Part shown: piece by piece, positions 25,092 to 33,358 of the stretch | Position numbering within the stretch: position 1 is the stretch's first letter | How the letters are laid out: every line of letters begins with the position of its first letter | Assembly: GCF_009650765.1 (NCBI RefSeq) | Contig: NZ_CP045740.1 | Location: 6,362,001 to 6,426,000, forward strand | Direction: 5' to 3' | Origin: Streptomyces sp. SUK 48 | GTDB taxonomy: Bacteria > Actinomycetota > Actinomycetes > Streptomycetales > Streptomycetaceae | Length of the DNA: 64,000 nucleotides | Position numbers and translations under genes: made by a program | Notes under the pieces: generated by a model | The model's database searches: none | Seen by the model: the letters and a program-made list of their open reading frames with translations, nothing else | Told to the model about the DNA's origin: nothing

Positions 25092-25709
25092 ATGAAGCCC
25101 GTGCCCCACGCGACCCCGCTCCGCCGCGCCCCCGTCCAGCGGCGCAGCGCCGAACGGCTGACCAGGATTCTCGACGCCTGCGCCGAACTCCTCGACGAGG
25201 TGGGCTACGACGCGCTGAGCACCCGGGCCGTCGCGGTGCGCGCCGGTGTGCCCATCGGCTCCGTCTACCGCTTCTTCGGCAACAAACGGCAGATGGCCGA
25301 CGCCCTCGCGCAGCGCAATCTGGAGCTGTACACCGCGCAGGTCACCGGGCGCCTGGAGCGGGCGGCGGCGGGGGACTGGCGGGCCGCGATGGACGCCGTC
25401 CTGGACGAGTACCTGGCGATGAAGCGCACCGCGCCCGGCTTCTCCCTGGTCGACTTCGGCAACCAGATCCCGGTGGGCGCCCGCCAGGCGGAGCCCAACA
25501 GCCGGATCGCCGACCGGCTCTCCGAGCTGCTCGCCGGCTATATCGGCCGCACCCCGGACGAGGAGCTGCGGCGGGCCTTCCTGGTCGCCGTGGAGAGCGC
25601 GGACACCCTGGTCCAACTGGCCTTCCGGCTCGACCCGGAGGGCGACGAGGCGATCATCCGCGAGACCCGGGAGCTGCTGCGGGCCTACCTGGCACGGCTG
25701 CTGGACTGA
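25092..25709 (+). CDS. TetR family regulator
   Basis: A 205-residue TetR protein. The HTH is VQRRSAERLTRILDACAELLDEVGYDALSTRAVAVRAGVPIGSVYRFFGNKRQMADALAQRN (residues about 15-75). The C-terminal half is helical and of the common actinobacterial TetR_C type. RBS GGAAAGG precedes the ATG. Its targets are not evident; downstream lies only a decayed gene, so the original partner may have been lost. Confidence 0.85.
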   Translation: MKPVPHATPLRRAPVQRRSAERLTRILDACAELLDEVGYDALSTRAVAVRAGVPIGSVYRFFGNKRQMADALAQRNLELYTAQVTGRLERAAAGDWRAAMDAVLDEYLAMKRTAPGFSLVDFGNQIPVGARQAEPNSRIADRLSELLAGYIGRTPDEELRRAFLVAVESADTLVQLAFRLDPEGDEAIIRETRELLRAYLARLLD

Positions 25710-25735
25710 CCGGCCGGCCGGAGGGGCACCCCGGC

Positions 25736-25753
25736 ATGCCAACCGGTCGGCAG
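25736..25753. promoter_or_regulatory. weak match to the 43.4/48.9 kb TetR palindrome
   Basis: ATGCCAACC|GGTCGGCAG agrees with the site at 48885-48902 in 15 of 18 positions and lies just before the molybdopterin oxidoreductase remnant. It could be a relic of that gene's promoter control. Chance similarity in GC-rich DNA is quite possible. Confidence 0.3.
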
Positions 25754-25760
25754 GCCCCCG

Positions 25761-26213
25761 GTGCGCCCGCGCCTGCCCGGAGCCCTCAAGTCCCGCGGCG
25801 GCAAAGTGGAGTTGCCGCCCGCGCCGCTCGCCGCCGGCCTGCCCCGGCCGCGCGCCGCCCGCGCCGCCCACCCCGTCGTGCCCCCCCTCACCGGCGGCTC
25901 CAACCGCCGCACCCCGCACCTGCGTCCCGAGGACGCGGACCGGCCCGGTGACCTGGGCGGCGCGGAGGTACGGGTCGAGGGCGCCGGGGGAGAGGCGGCG
26001 GCACCGGCCGAGGTCGCCGACGCGGTACGCCCCGGCGTGGTCGGCCCGCCGCACGGCTGGGACCACGGCCGCCCCGGCACCCGGCTCGGGCGCGCCGCCA
26101 CCACGCCGGGAATCAACGCCGGCCAACTCCTCGACGGGAGCCCGCTCGACCCGCTGTCCGGCAACGCGGTCCTCCGCGGCATCCCGGTGGAGCCCACAGT
26201 GGCCGCTAATTAG
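25761..26213 (+). pseudogene. remnant of a molybdopterin oxidoreductase (formate dehydrogenase/BisC-like), C-terminal part
   Basis: The 150-codon open frame matches only the last part of large molybdopterin enzymes of about 700 residues. Typical pieces survive: LKSRGGKVELPPAPLAA (end of domain III), a damaged SNRRTPH where SNN(S/T)WMHN is usual, LRPEDADRPGDLGGAEVRVE, the diagnostic AVRPGVVGPPHGWDH and PGINAGQLLDGSPLDPLSGNAVLRGIPVEP. The catalytic and Fe-S parts are gone and several conserved residues are changed. GTG 25761 has no convincing RBS. Probably a decaying relic left by deletion. Confidence 0.7.
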
Positions 26214-26350
26214 TCATATCGTCACATTGCTCCGCCAGGGGGATATCTGACGGCGCGCCGGGCCCCGGTGCCGCCGGTCGTCGTGCGCATTGGGCAGAGT
26301 CCAGATGGGATCGATTTGTATGAAAATCATCTGACTCGGAGGAAATGCGT

Positions 26351-27040
26351 ATGCCCACCCGGACATTCCCACGCACCGCCGGTACCCGCGCCGGCGCCAC
26401 CGTCGTCCTGACCGCTCTCGCCGCGGCGGGTGCGTCGTGGGTGGCGGCACCGAACGCCATGGCCCAGGGGGAGAACGGCGACATCAGAGTCCACCGGGTC
26501 GGCACGCCCTTCGGCGTCTCGAAGGACGACCCCACGGTCTGCCGGTTCTACCTGGACGCCGTCAACTTCGACATCCTGCCGGTCATCGCCTACACCATCA
26601 CGCCGCAGCCCCCGCTGCCCACCTCCGCCACCGTCACCGGCACCATCCAGCTCGCCGGCGGCGCCGGGCACACCGACCCGCTGGGCCTCGCGGACGGCCA
26701 GTACCGGGTCACCTGGACCGTGGCCGGCGCCCTCAAGGAGAAGGTCTTCCGGGTCAACTGCCGGGAGAACGGCAACCCGGGCGCGCCCGGCCAGATCGAC
26801 GACCACCAGCAGCAGCAGGAGCACAACGACGCCAGCTGGGGCCAGGGCGGCGACCACGGCGGCGACCGCGGCGGCGACCACGGCGGCCCGCAGGGCGGGG
26901 TGCACGCCGGTGGCGGCGGTCTCGTCGACACCGCGGCCGCGTACTCCCCGGTGGGCGCCGCCGCGGCGGTGGGCCTGATCGCGGTCGGCGGGGCCGTGTA
27001 CGTCCGGCGCGGCCGCCGTCACCCCCATGGCGCCGCGTAG
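26351..27040 (+). CDS. secreted membrane-anchored protein, partner of class F sortase
   Basis: A 229-residue exported protein. ATG 26351 is preferred over 26345 because GGAGG is eight bases upstream. The signal peptide ends near AMA (residue 38). The body has two Cys (in TVCRFYL and RVNCREN) that could pair and a beta-rich fold: IAYTITPQPPLPTSATVTGTIQLAGG... YRVTWTVAGALKEKVFRV. Then come a Gln-rich patch and a His/Asp/Gly repeat (GGDH/GGDR). The end, LVDTAAAYSPVGAAAAVGLIAVGGAVYVRRGRR, has the helix plus basic tail of a sorting signal but no LPXTG. It overlaps the sortase gene by 14 bases. Confidence 0.75.
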   Translation: MPTRTFPRTAGTRAGATVVLTALAAAGASWVAAPNAMAQGENGDIRVHRVGTPFGVSKDDPTVCRFYLDAVNFDILPVIAYTITPQPPLPTSATVTGTIQLAGGAGHTDPLGLADGQYRVTWTVAGALKEKVFRVNCRENGNPGAPGQIDDHQQQQEHNDASWGQGGDHGGDRGGDHGGPQGGVHAGGGGLVDTAAAYSPVGAAAAVGLIAVGGAVYVRRGRRHPHGAA

Positions 27041-27671
27041 GCGCAGACGCAGGCCCTGGTACCGGACCCGCGCCTTTCGCCTGGCCAGGACGGCCGCTCT
27101 CACGGCCGTCCTGGTGACGCTCGTCGGCCGGTGCGGGGACGACGGCCCGCCGGACCACGCGGAGGCCGTCGCCGCCGGGGCGGACCCGGGTGCGACCGGC
27201 TCGGCCCGCCCGCTGCCCCGGTCCCGGCCCACCTCCCTGCGCATCCCCTCCCTCGGCCTCGACGCCCGGATCGTCGGGGTGCGGTTGGGCAAGGACCGGC
27301 AGCTGGAGACCCCGCCGTTCGACCGGCCCAAGGCGGCCGGCTGGTACGAGGGCGGCGCCACCCCCGGCGAGGCGGGCACCGCGATCGCCGTCGGCCACCG
27401 CGACACCCCCTCGGGGCCCGCGGTGTTCGCCGCGCTCCCGATGGTCAAGCCCGGCAAGACGATCGAGGCACGGCGCGCGGACGGCCGTACCGCGGTCTAC
27501 ACCGTGGACCGGGTACAGGTCTTCGACAAGTCCGGCTTCCCCGACAAGGAGGTGTACGGCCGTGCCCGCCGCCCGGAGCTGCACCTGCTCACCTGCGGGG
27601 GCCTGTTCAGCAGGCGCACCGGGTACAGCAGCAATGTGGTGGTCTTCGCCCATCTCACCGCGACCAGGTGA
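27027..27671 (+). CDS. class F sortase
   Basis: A 214-residue transpeptidase with a basic N-terminus and one anchor helix (AALTAVLVTLVG). The catalytic residues are in place: His124 in AIAVGHRDTPSGPAVF, Cys190 in LHLLTCGG and Arg196/197 in FSRRTGYSSNVVVFAH. The TCGG motif and length fit actinobacterial class F sortases, which are little studied. It would cut and attach an exported substrate to the cell wall. The gene overlaps that of the secreted protein before it by 14 bases, so that protein is the obvious partner. Confidence 0.88.
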   Translation: MAPRRRRRRPWYRTRAFRLARTAALTAVLVTLVGRCGDDGPPDHAEAVAAGADPGATGSARPLPRSRPTSLRIPSLGLDARIVGVRLGKDRQLETPPFDRPKAAGWYEGGATPGEAGTAIAVGHRDTPSGPAVFAALPMVKPGKTIEARRADGRTAVYTVDRVQVFDKSGFPDKEVYGRARRPELHLLTCGGLFSRRTGYSSNVVVFAHLTATR

Positions 27672-27701
27672 GTCCGCTCGGCCAGCGTCTCTGGCGCCGC
27701 A

Positions 27702-27720
27702 AAACTATCGCCGCTAGTTT
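27702..27720. promoter_or_regulatory. TetR operator upstream of the ALDH/ADH operon
   Basis: AAACTATCG-C-CGCTAGTTT is a 19-base palindrome with one arm mismatch, 39 bases before the ALDH start. It agrees in 14 of 19 positions, including both outer arms, with the palindrome at 31725-31743 next to the TetR gene, so both are probably sites for that protein. Confidence 0.7.
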
Positions 27721-27758
27721 GTGGGGCGGACGACGCGCATCCGCCGGGAGGAAGCAGC

Positions 27759-29150
27759 ATGAAGGCACACGACGGTCTGTACATCGACGGCGGCTGGCGC
27801 CCCGCCGCGCGTCCGGACGAGGTGATCGAGGTCGTGAACCCGGCCGACGAACAGGTCATCGCCCGGGTTCCGGCCGCCGGTCCGGACGACGTGGACGCCG
27901 CCGTGCGCGCGGCCCGGGCCGCCCTGCCCGGGTGGGCCGCCACCCCGCCCGCCGAGCGCGCGGCCCGCCTGGCCGCGCTGCGGGACGCGCTCGCGGCCCG
28001 CAAGGACGAGATCGCCGAGACGGTCACCGCCGAACTCGGCTCCCCGCCCGCCTTCTCGGAGGCCGTGCACGCGGGCCTGCCCATCGCGGTCGCCGGCACC
28101 TACGCCGAACTCGCCGCGACCCGCCCCTTCGAGGAGAAGGTCGGCAACTCCACCGTCCTGCACGAGCCCGTCGGCGTGGTCGGCGCGATCACCCCCTGGA
28201 ACTACCCGCTGCACCAGATCGTCGCCAAGGTCGCCCCGGCGCTCGCCGCCGGCTGCACGGTCGTCCTCAAGCCCGCCGAGGACACCCCGCTCACCGCCCA
28301 GCTGTTCGCCGAGGCGATGCACGAGGCGGGCGTCCCGGCGGGCGTGTTCAACCTGGTCACCGGCCTCGGACCGGTCGCCGGGCAGGCGCTGGCCGAGCAC
28401 CCGGACGTGGACCTCGTCTCCTTCACCGGCTCCACCGCCGTCGGCCGCCGCATCGGCGCGCTGGCCGGCGGGGCCGTGAAGCGGGTCGCCCTCGAACTCG
28501 GCGGCAAGTCCGCCAATGTCATCCTGCCGAGCGCCGACCTCGCCAAGGCGGTCGACGCCGGCGTCGCCAACGTGATGTCCAACTCCGGCCAGACGTGCAG
28601 CGCCTGGACCCGGATGCTGGTCCACCGCGACCGGTACGAGGAGGCCGTCGGGCTGGCCGCGGCCGCCGCCGCCAAGTACGGCGACCGCATCGGGCCGCTG
28701 GTCAACGCCAAGCAGCGGGAGCGGGTGCGCGGTTACATCGAGCAGGGTGTCGCGGAGGGCGCCCGCCTTGTCGCGAGCGGGCCCGAAGCGCCGCGCGAGA
28801 AGGGCTACTTCGTCAGCCCGACCGTCTTCGCCGATGTCACGCCGGGGATGACCATCGCCCAGGAGGAGATCTTCGGCCCGGTCCTCTCGGTCCTCGCCTA
28901 CGACGACGAGGAGGACGCCCTGCGCATCGCCAACGGCACGGTGTACGGCCTGGCCGGCGCGGTCTGGGCCGGTGACGAGGACGAGGCGGTGGCCTTCGCC
29001 CGGCGCATGGACACCGGGCAGGTCGACATCAACGGCGGCCGCTTCAACCCGCGCGCGCCGTTCGGCGGTTACAAGCAGTCCGGGGTCGGCCGGGAACTCG
29101 GCGGCCACGGCCTCGACGAGTACCTCCAGACCAAGTCCTTCCAGTTCTAG
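27759..29150 (+). CDS. aldehyde dehydrogenase family protein
   Basis: A 463-residue NAD(P)-dependent aldehyde dehydrogenase. Catalytic residues are present: Asn148 (TPWNYP), Lys171 ([11 protein letters not shown]), Glu246 ([10 protein letters not shown]) and nucleophile Cys280 ([10 protein letters not shown]). The C-terminal [28 protein letters not shown] is also standard. RBS GGGAGGAAG. It lies 16 bases before a zinc alcohol dehydrogenase gene, so the pair could oxidise an alcohol to its acid. The substrate is unknown; the acyl-CoA dehydrogenase sharing its operator type hints at a fatty or branched acid route. Confidence 0.93.
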   Translation: MKAHDGLYIDGGWRPAARPDEVIEVVNPADEQVIARVPAAGPDDVDAAVRAARAALPGWAATPPAERAARLAALRDALAARKDEIAETVTAELGSPPAFSEAVHAGLPIAVAGTYAELAATRPFEEKVGNSTVLHEPVGVVGAITPWNYPLHQIVAKVAPALAAGCTVVLKPAEDTPLTAQLFAEAMHEAGVPAGVFNLVTGLGPVAGQALAEHPDVDLVSFTGSTAVGRRIGALAGGAVKRVALELGGKSANVILPSADLAKAVDAGVANVMSNSGQTCSAWTRMLVHRDRYEEAVGLAAAAAAKYGDRIGPLVNAKQRERVRGYIEQGVAEGARLVASGPEAPREKGYFVSPTVFADVTPGMTIAQEEIFGPVLSVLAYDDEEDALRIANGTVYGLAGAVWAGDEDEAVAFARRMDTGQVDINGGRFNPRAPFGGYKQSGVGRELGGHGLDEYLQTKSFQF

Positions 29151-29166
29151 AGGGAGTCCGCCCGCC

Positions 29167-30249
29167 ATGGCCGTACGAGCCGCTGTCCTTCCCGCCGTCG
29201 GCGCACCCCTGGAGATAACCGGCATCGAGCTGCCCGAACCCGGCCCCGGACAGGTCCGGGTCCGGCTCGCGGCGGCCGGGGTGTGCCACTCCGACCTGTC
29301 CCTGTCCGACGGCACGATGAGCGTGCCGGTGCCCGCGGTCCTCGGCCACGAGGGCGCCGGGACGGTCGTCGCCGTCGGCCCGGACGTCGCCCATGTCTCG
29401 CCCGGGGACCCCGTCGTCCTCAACTGGGCGCCCGCGTGCGGGACCTGTCACGCCTGCTCGCTCGGCGAGGTCTGGCTGTGCGCCGACGCGCTGAACGGCG
29501 CGGCCGCCGTCCACGCCCACGCCGCCGACGGCACCCCGCTGCACCCCGGTCTGAACGTCGCCGCGTTCGCCGAGGAGACCGTGGTGTCCGCGTCCTGCGT
29601 GCTGCCGCTGCCGGACGGTGTCCCGCTGACCGAGGCCGCGCTCCTCGGCTGCGCCGTGCTCACCGGGTACGGCGCGATCCACCACTCGGCGCGGGTACGG
29701 CCCGGTGAGAGCGTCGCCGTGTTCGGGGCGGGCGGGGTCGGGCTCGCCACGCTCCAGTCGGCCCGGATCGCGGGCGCGTCCCGGATCATCGCCGTCGACG
29801 TCTCCCCGGCCAAGGAGGAGCTCGCGCGGGCCGCCGGCGCCACGGACTTCCTTCTCGCCACCACGACCACGCCCCGTGAGATCCGCGCCCGCACCGGCAG
29901 GCAGGGCGTGGACGTCGCCGTCGAGTGCGCGGGCCGCGCGGTCAGCATCCGTGCGGCCTGGGAGTCCACGCGGCGGGGCGGCCGTACGACGGTCGTCGGC
30001 ATCGGCGGAAAGGACCAGCAGGTCACCTTCAACGCCCTGGAACTCTTCCACTGGGGCCGCACCCTCTCCGGCTGCGTCTACGGCAACAGCGACCCGGCCC
30101 GGGATCTGCCGGTGCTGGCCGGGCATGTCCGCGCGGGCCGCCTGGACCTGGCCGCGCTGGTCACGGAACGGATCGGACTGGAGGACATCCCCGCCGCCTT
30201 CGAGAACATGAGGGCGGGGAAGGGCGGACGGGCGCTGGTGGTGTTCTGA
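29167..30249 (+). CDS. zinc-dependent alcohol dehydrogenase
   Basis: A 360-residue medium-chain dehydrogenase. Catalytic zinc ligands are Cys40 (AGVCHSD) and His61-Glu62 (LGHEGAGTV). The structural zinc set is Cys91, Cys94, Cys97 and Cys105. The NAD-binding motif is VFGAGGVGLATLQ. It resembles the class III/NDMA-dependent type. It is the second gene of the operon with aldehyde dehydrogenase, 16 bases apart, and both should act on the same alcohol-aldehyde pair. Confidence 0.92.
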   Translation: MAVRAAVLPAVGAPLEITGIELPEPGPGQVRVRLAAAGVCHSDLSLSDGTMSVPVPAVLGHEGAGTVVAVGPDVAHVSPGDPVVLNWAPACGTCHACSLGEVWLCADALNGAAAVHAHAADGTPLHPGLNVAAFAEETVVSASCVLPLPDGVPLTEAALLGCAVLTGYGAIHHSARVRPGESVAVFGAGGVGLATLQSARIAGASRIIAVDVSPAKEELARAAGATDFLLATTTTPREIRARTGRQGVDVAVECAGRAVSIRAAWESTRRGGRTTVVGIGGKDQQVTFNALELFHWGRTLSGCVYGNSDPARDLPVLAGHVRAGRLDLAALVTERIGLEDIPAAFENMRAGKGGRALVVF

Positions 30250-30283
30250 CGGGGAGCGGCCCGGAAGGGGAGCGGGGGCGCGG

Positions 30284-31000
30284 TCAGCCCAGGGCGTCCG
30301 GGGCGATGCCGAGCAGCGCGGACAGCACCCGCTGCCCCTCCCGGGTCACCCGGACCGCCCGCCCGCTCCCGATCCGCTCGCACCACCCCGCGTCCAGCGC
30401 GTGCCGGCACAGCGCCGCCCCCGCCACCCCGGCCAGGTGCGGGCGGCGCTCCGTCCAGTCGAGGCACCCGCGGGCCAGCGGACGCCGGCCGCCCGGCGCC
30501 AGGGAGATCCCCGCCGCCGCGAACCACTCCAGCCCCGGGTCCGTCAGCGCGAAGCCCGTGTCCTGGCGCAGCAGCCCCCGCGCGGTCAACGCGTCCGTCA
30601 GCGCGATCCCGAGCCGCCCCGCGAGATGGTCGTAACACGTACGCCCCCGCGCCATCGCCGCCCCCGCGCTCGACGCGCGCAGGGAACGCGCCGCCTCCCG
30701 CCCCGCCACCGGGGGCACCCGCGCTGCGAGGTCCTCCACCAGCGTCGCCACCCGCGCGTCCGCCAGCCGTACGTACCGGTGCCGCCCCTGGCGGTCCTCC
30801 GCGAGCAGGCCGCCCGCCACCAGCTTGCCCAGATGCTCGCTCAGCGTGGAGGCGGCCACCCCGGCGTGGCGCGCCAGTTCGCCCGCCGTCCAGGCCCGCC
30901 CGTCCAGCAGGGCCAGCAGACACACGGCCCGGGTCTCGTCCGCGAACAGCCCGGCCAGCGCCGCGAGCCCCGCGGCCCGGGGGTCCTCGATCCTGGTCAT
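30284..31000 (-). CDS. ArsR-type HTH regulator with C-terminal extension
   Basis: A 238-residue protein. Residues about 5-90 form an ArsR winged helix: AALAGLFADETRAVCLLALLDGRAWTAGELARHAGVAASTLSEHLGKLVAGGLLAEDRQGRHRYVRLA. The remaining 150 residues are helical (RTCYDHLAGRLGIALTDALTARGLL... DWTERRPHLAGVAGAALCRHALDAGWCERI), a plan common in Streptomyces ArsR proteins with an effector domain. Cys residues in the second part could bind metal, but a sensor site is not clear. ATG 31000 used; 31012 is an alternative. Confidence 0.85.
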   Translation of the reverse strand: MTRIEDPRAAGLAALAGLFADETRAVCLLALLDGRAWTAGELARHAGVAASTLSEHLGKLVAGGLLAEDRQGRHRYVRLADARVATLVEDLAARVPPVAGREAARSLRASSAGAAMARGRTCYDHLAGRLGIALTDALTARGLLRQDTGFALTDPGLEWFAAAGISLAPGGRRPLARGCLDWTERRPHLAGVAGAALCRHALDAGWCERIGSGRAVRVTREGQRVLSALLGIAPDALG

Positions 31001-31056
31001 GCCTCCCAGCATGCGCCCGGAACACTTCGGCCGGCACCGAAGTGCCGCCACCGGTT

Positions 31057-31698
31057 CTAGGCCCCCTGGCCCACCCGCTCGTACTGTTGCGCCAGCCCGT
31101 CCAGCAGCGCGCTCAGGCCCGTCTCGAACGCCCGCTCGTCGATCTTCTCCTGCTGTTCCGCGAGGAGATGGGCCTGCCCGAGATGCGGATAGTCGGCCGG
31201 GTCGTACGCGCTCGCGTCGTCCACGAAGCCGCCGGCGAAGGAGCCGAGCGCGGAGCCCATGATGAAGTACCGCATCAGCGCCCCGATGGACGTGGCCTGC
31301 GCCGGCGGCCAGCCCGCGTCGACCATCGCGCCGTACGCCGCGTCCGCCACCCGCAGTGCGGCCGGCCGGCGCCCGGGGCCGCGGGCGAGCACGGGGACGA
31401 TGTTGGGGTGGGCGCGCAGCGCGGCCCGGTAGGAGACGGCCCAGTCGCGCAGCGCGGTCCGCCACGCCCGGCCGTCCTCGAACATCGACAGGTCGACCAG
31501 CGCGCTCACCGAGTCCGCGACCGCCTCCAGGATCTCGTCCTTCGTGCGGAAGTGGTTGTACAGCGAGGGCCCGCTCACCCCCAGCTCCGCGGCGAGCCGG
31601 CGGGTGGAGACGGCCGCCAGCCCCTCCCGGTCCACGAGTTCGCGGGCCGTCCGGACGATCCGGTCGGTGCTGAGCAGGGGCTTGCGCGGTCGGGCCAT
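31057..31698 (-). CDS. TetR family repressor of the ALDH/ADH and acyl-CoA dehydrogenase genes
   Basis: A 213-residue TetR protein with a clear HTH (STDRIVRTARELVDREGLAAVSTRRLAAELGVSGPSLYNHFRTKDEILEAVADSV) and a TetR_C-like helical domain (ALRAHPNIVPVLARGPGRRPAALRVADAAYGAMVDAGWPPAQATSIGALMRYFIMGSALGSFAGGF). It is divergent from the acyl-CoA dehydrogenase gene with one palindrome between them, and a matching palindrome precedes the ALDH/ADH operon. It is therefore likely to repress all four genes, including itself. Confidence 0.9.
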   Translation of the reverse strand: MARPRKPLLSTDRIVRTARELVDREGLAAVSTRRLAAELGVSGPSLYNHFRTKDEILEAVADSVSALVDLSMFEDGRAWRTALRDWAVSYRAALRAHPNIVPVLARGPGRRPAALRVADAAYGAMVDAGWPPAQATSIGALMRYFIMGSALGSFAGGFVDDASAYDPADYPHLGQAHLLAEQQEKIDERAFETGLSALLDGLAQQYERVGQGA

Positions 31699-31724
31699 GG
31701 CGCACATAGTAGGGCTGCGTCTGT

Positions 31725-31743
31725 AAACTAGCAGTGCTAATTT
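31725..31743. promoter_or_regulatory. TetR operator in the TetR/acyl-CoA dehydrogenase gap
   Basis: AAACTAGCA-G-TGCTAATTT is a 19-base palindrome with one arm mismatch, between the divergent TetR (start 31698) and acyl-CoA dehydrogenase (start 31762) genes. It resembles the ALDH/ADH promoter site at 27702-27720. Confidence 0.75.
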
Positions 31744-31761
31744 AAAGGGAGAGGTGATCTC

Positions 31762-32916
31762 GTGGTGAACCTGGGGCTCAGCGACGAGCAGGCGGCCGTA
31801 CGGCGGCTCGCGCGGGACTTCGTGACCCGTGAGATCGCCCCGCACGTGATCGCCTGGGACCGGGCCGAGGAGGTCGACCGGGGCATCGTGAAGAAGCTCG
31901 GCGAGATCGGCTTCCTCGGGCTGACGGTCCCGGAGGAGTACGGCGGCAGCGGCGGCGACCACCTGTCGTACTGCCTGGTCACCGAGGAGCTGGGCCGCGG
32001 CGACTCCTCGGTGCGCGGCATCGTCTCCGTCTCCCTCGGTCTCGTCGCCAAGACGATCGCGGCCTGGGGCGACGAGGAGCAGAAGCGGCGCTGGCTGCCG
32101 GGGCTGACCGCGGGCGAGTCCGTGGGCTGCTTCGGCCTCACCGAGCCCGGCACCGGCTCCGACGCGGGCAACCTCACCACCCGCGCGGTCCGCGACGGCG
32201 ACGAGTACGTCGTCAACGGCACCAAGATGTTCATCACCAACGGCACCTGGGCGGACGTCGTCCTGCTCTTCGCCCGCTCCACCGACGCCCCGGGCCACAA
32301 GGGTGTGAGCGCCTTCCTGGTGCCGGCCGACACGCCCGGCCTGAGCCGCCGCCCGATCCACGGCAAGCTCGGCCTGCGCGGCCAGGCGACCGCCGAACTC
32401 GTCCTGGAGGACGTGCGGGTGCCCGCCACCGCCATGCTGGGCGAGGAGGGCAAGGGCTTCTCGATCGCCATGTCCGCGCTCGCCAAGGGCCGGATGTCGG
32501 TGGCGGCGGGCTGTGTCGGGATAGCCCGGGCCGCGCTGGACGCGGCCGTCGGGTACGCGGGGGAGCGCGAGCAGTTCGGCAAGCCGATCGCCCGCCACCA
32601 GCTGGTGCAGGAGCTGATCAGCGACATCGCCGTGGACGTGGACGCGGCCCGGCTGCTGACCTGGCGGGTAGCCGATCTGATCGACCGCGGCGAGCCGTTC
32701 GCCGTCGAGTCCTCCAAGGCCAAGCTGTTCGCCTCCGAGGCCGCGGTCCGCGCCGCCAACAACGCGCTCCAGGTCTTCGGCGGCTACGGCTACATCGACG
32801 AGTACCCGGTCGGCAAACTCCTGCGCGACGCCCGCGTGATGACCCTCTACGAGGGCACCAGCCAGATCCAGAAGCTGCTCATCGGCCGCTCCCTGACCGG
32901 GGTCTCGGCGTTCTGA
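31762..32916 (+). CDS. acyl-CoA dehydrogenase
   Basis: A 384-residue FAD enzyme that introduces the alpha-beta double bond in acyl-CoA. Signature 1 is CFGLTEPGTGSDAGNL; signature 2 region is QFGKPIARHQLVQELISDIAVDVDAARLL; the catalytic base is Glu364 in LYEGTSQIQKLLIGRSL, the position used by short- and branched-chain enzymes. Length is normal. RBS GGGAGAGG precedes the GTG start. Together with the ALDH/ADH genes under the same operator type it could process acids made from an alcohol, by inference. Confidence 0.93.
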   Translation: MVNLGLSDEQAAVRRLARDFVTREIAPHVIAWDRAEEVDRGIVKKLGEIGFLGLTVPEEYGGSGGDHLSYCLVTEELGRGDSSVRGIVSVSLGLVAKTIAAWGDEEQKRRWLPGLTAGESVGCFGLTEPGTGSDAGNLTTRAVRDGDEYVVNGTKMFITNGTWADVVLLFARSTDAPGHKGVSAFLVPADTPGLSRRPIHGKLGLRGQATAELVLEDVRVPATAMLGEEGKGFSIAMSALAKGRMSVAAGCVGIARAALDAAVGYAGEREQFGKPIARHQLVQELISDIAVDVDAARLLTWRVADLIDRGEPFAVESSKAKLFASEAAVRAANNALQVFGGYGYIDEYPVGKLLRDARVMTLYEGTSQIQKLLIGRSLTGVSAF

Positions 32917-32975
32917 GTACCGTCTGAGTAGCCGAGCGGATGTGGCGCGGGCCGCCTGCGCCGATGCTCTCCCTC

Positions 32976-33266
32976 ATGAGTGACACATCGGTCAAACAGC
33001 AGAGCACGGCCGCCTTCTACGGCCAGTCCGTCGCGTCCTTCGCCATCGCCATGGCGGCCACGTCCATCGGCATCTTCCGGCTGGACACCGACGCATGGGT
33101 GCGCGCGTTCCTCGCGATCGCCGTCCTGTACCTCGTCACCTCCGCCTTCACCCTCGCCAAGGTGATCCGGGACCGCCAGGAGGCCGGACAGATCGTCAGC
33201 CGGGTCGACCAGGCCCGGCTCGACAAGCTCCTCGCCGAGCACGACCCCTTCGCCGAGAAGCTCTGA
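32976..33266 (+). CDS. YiaA/YiaB-like two-helix membrane protein
   Basis: A 96-residue protein with two membrane helices, FAIAMAATSIGIFRL region and WVRAFLAIAVLYLVTSAFTLAKVIRD, the layout of the YiaAB domain family. The start is uncertain: ATG 32976 gives MSDTSVKQQ, ATG 32964 adds four residues and neither has a strong RBS. It follows the acyl-CoA dehydrogenase gene by 60 bases. Function of the family is unknown. Confidence 0.78.
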   Translation: MSDTSVKQQSTAAFYGQSVASFAIAMAATSIGIFRLDTDAWVRAFLAIAVLYLVTSAFTLAKVIRDRQEAGQIVSRVDQARLDKLLAEHDPFAEKL

Positions 33267-33294
33267 TCTTCCGCACGGCCTGTGGGCTGCTGCG

Positions 33295-33310
33295 CTAAGC
33301 GCTCGCTCAC
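33295..33310. promoter_or_regulatory. half-conserved TetR operator upstream of a TetR gene
   Basis: CTAAGC-GCTC-GCTCAC: one arm is identical to, and the other matches four of six bases of, the perfect palindrome at 34495-34510. It lies 49 bases before the TetR gene at 33359 and would serve autoregulation. Confidence 0.5.
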
Positions 33311-33358
33311 CGTCGGCGGTATGGTGGTGCTCCGGTCACCGAGAGGGGCGTAAGAGCG

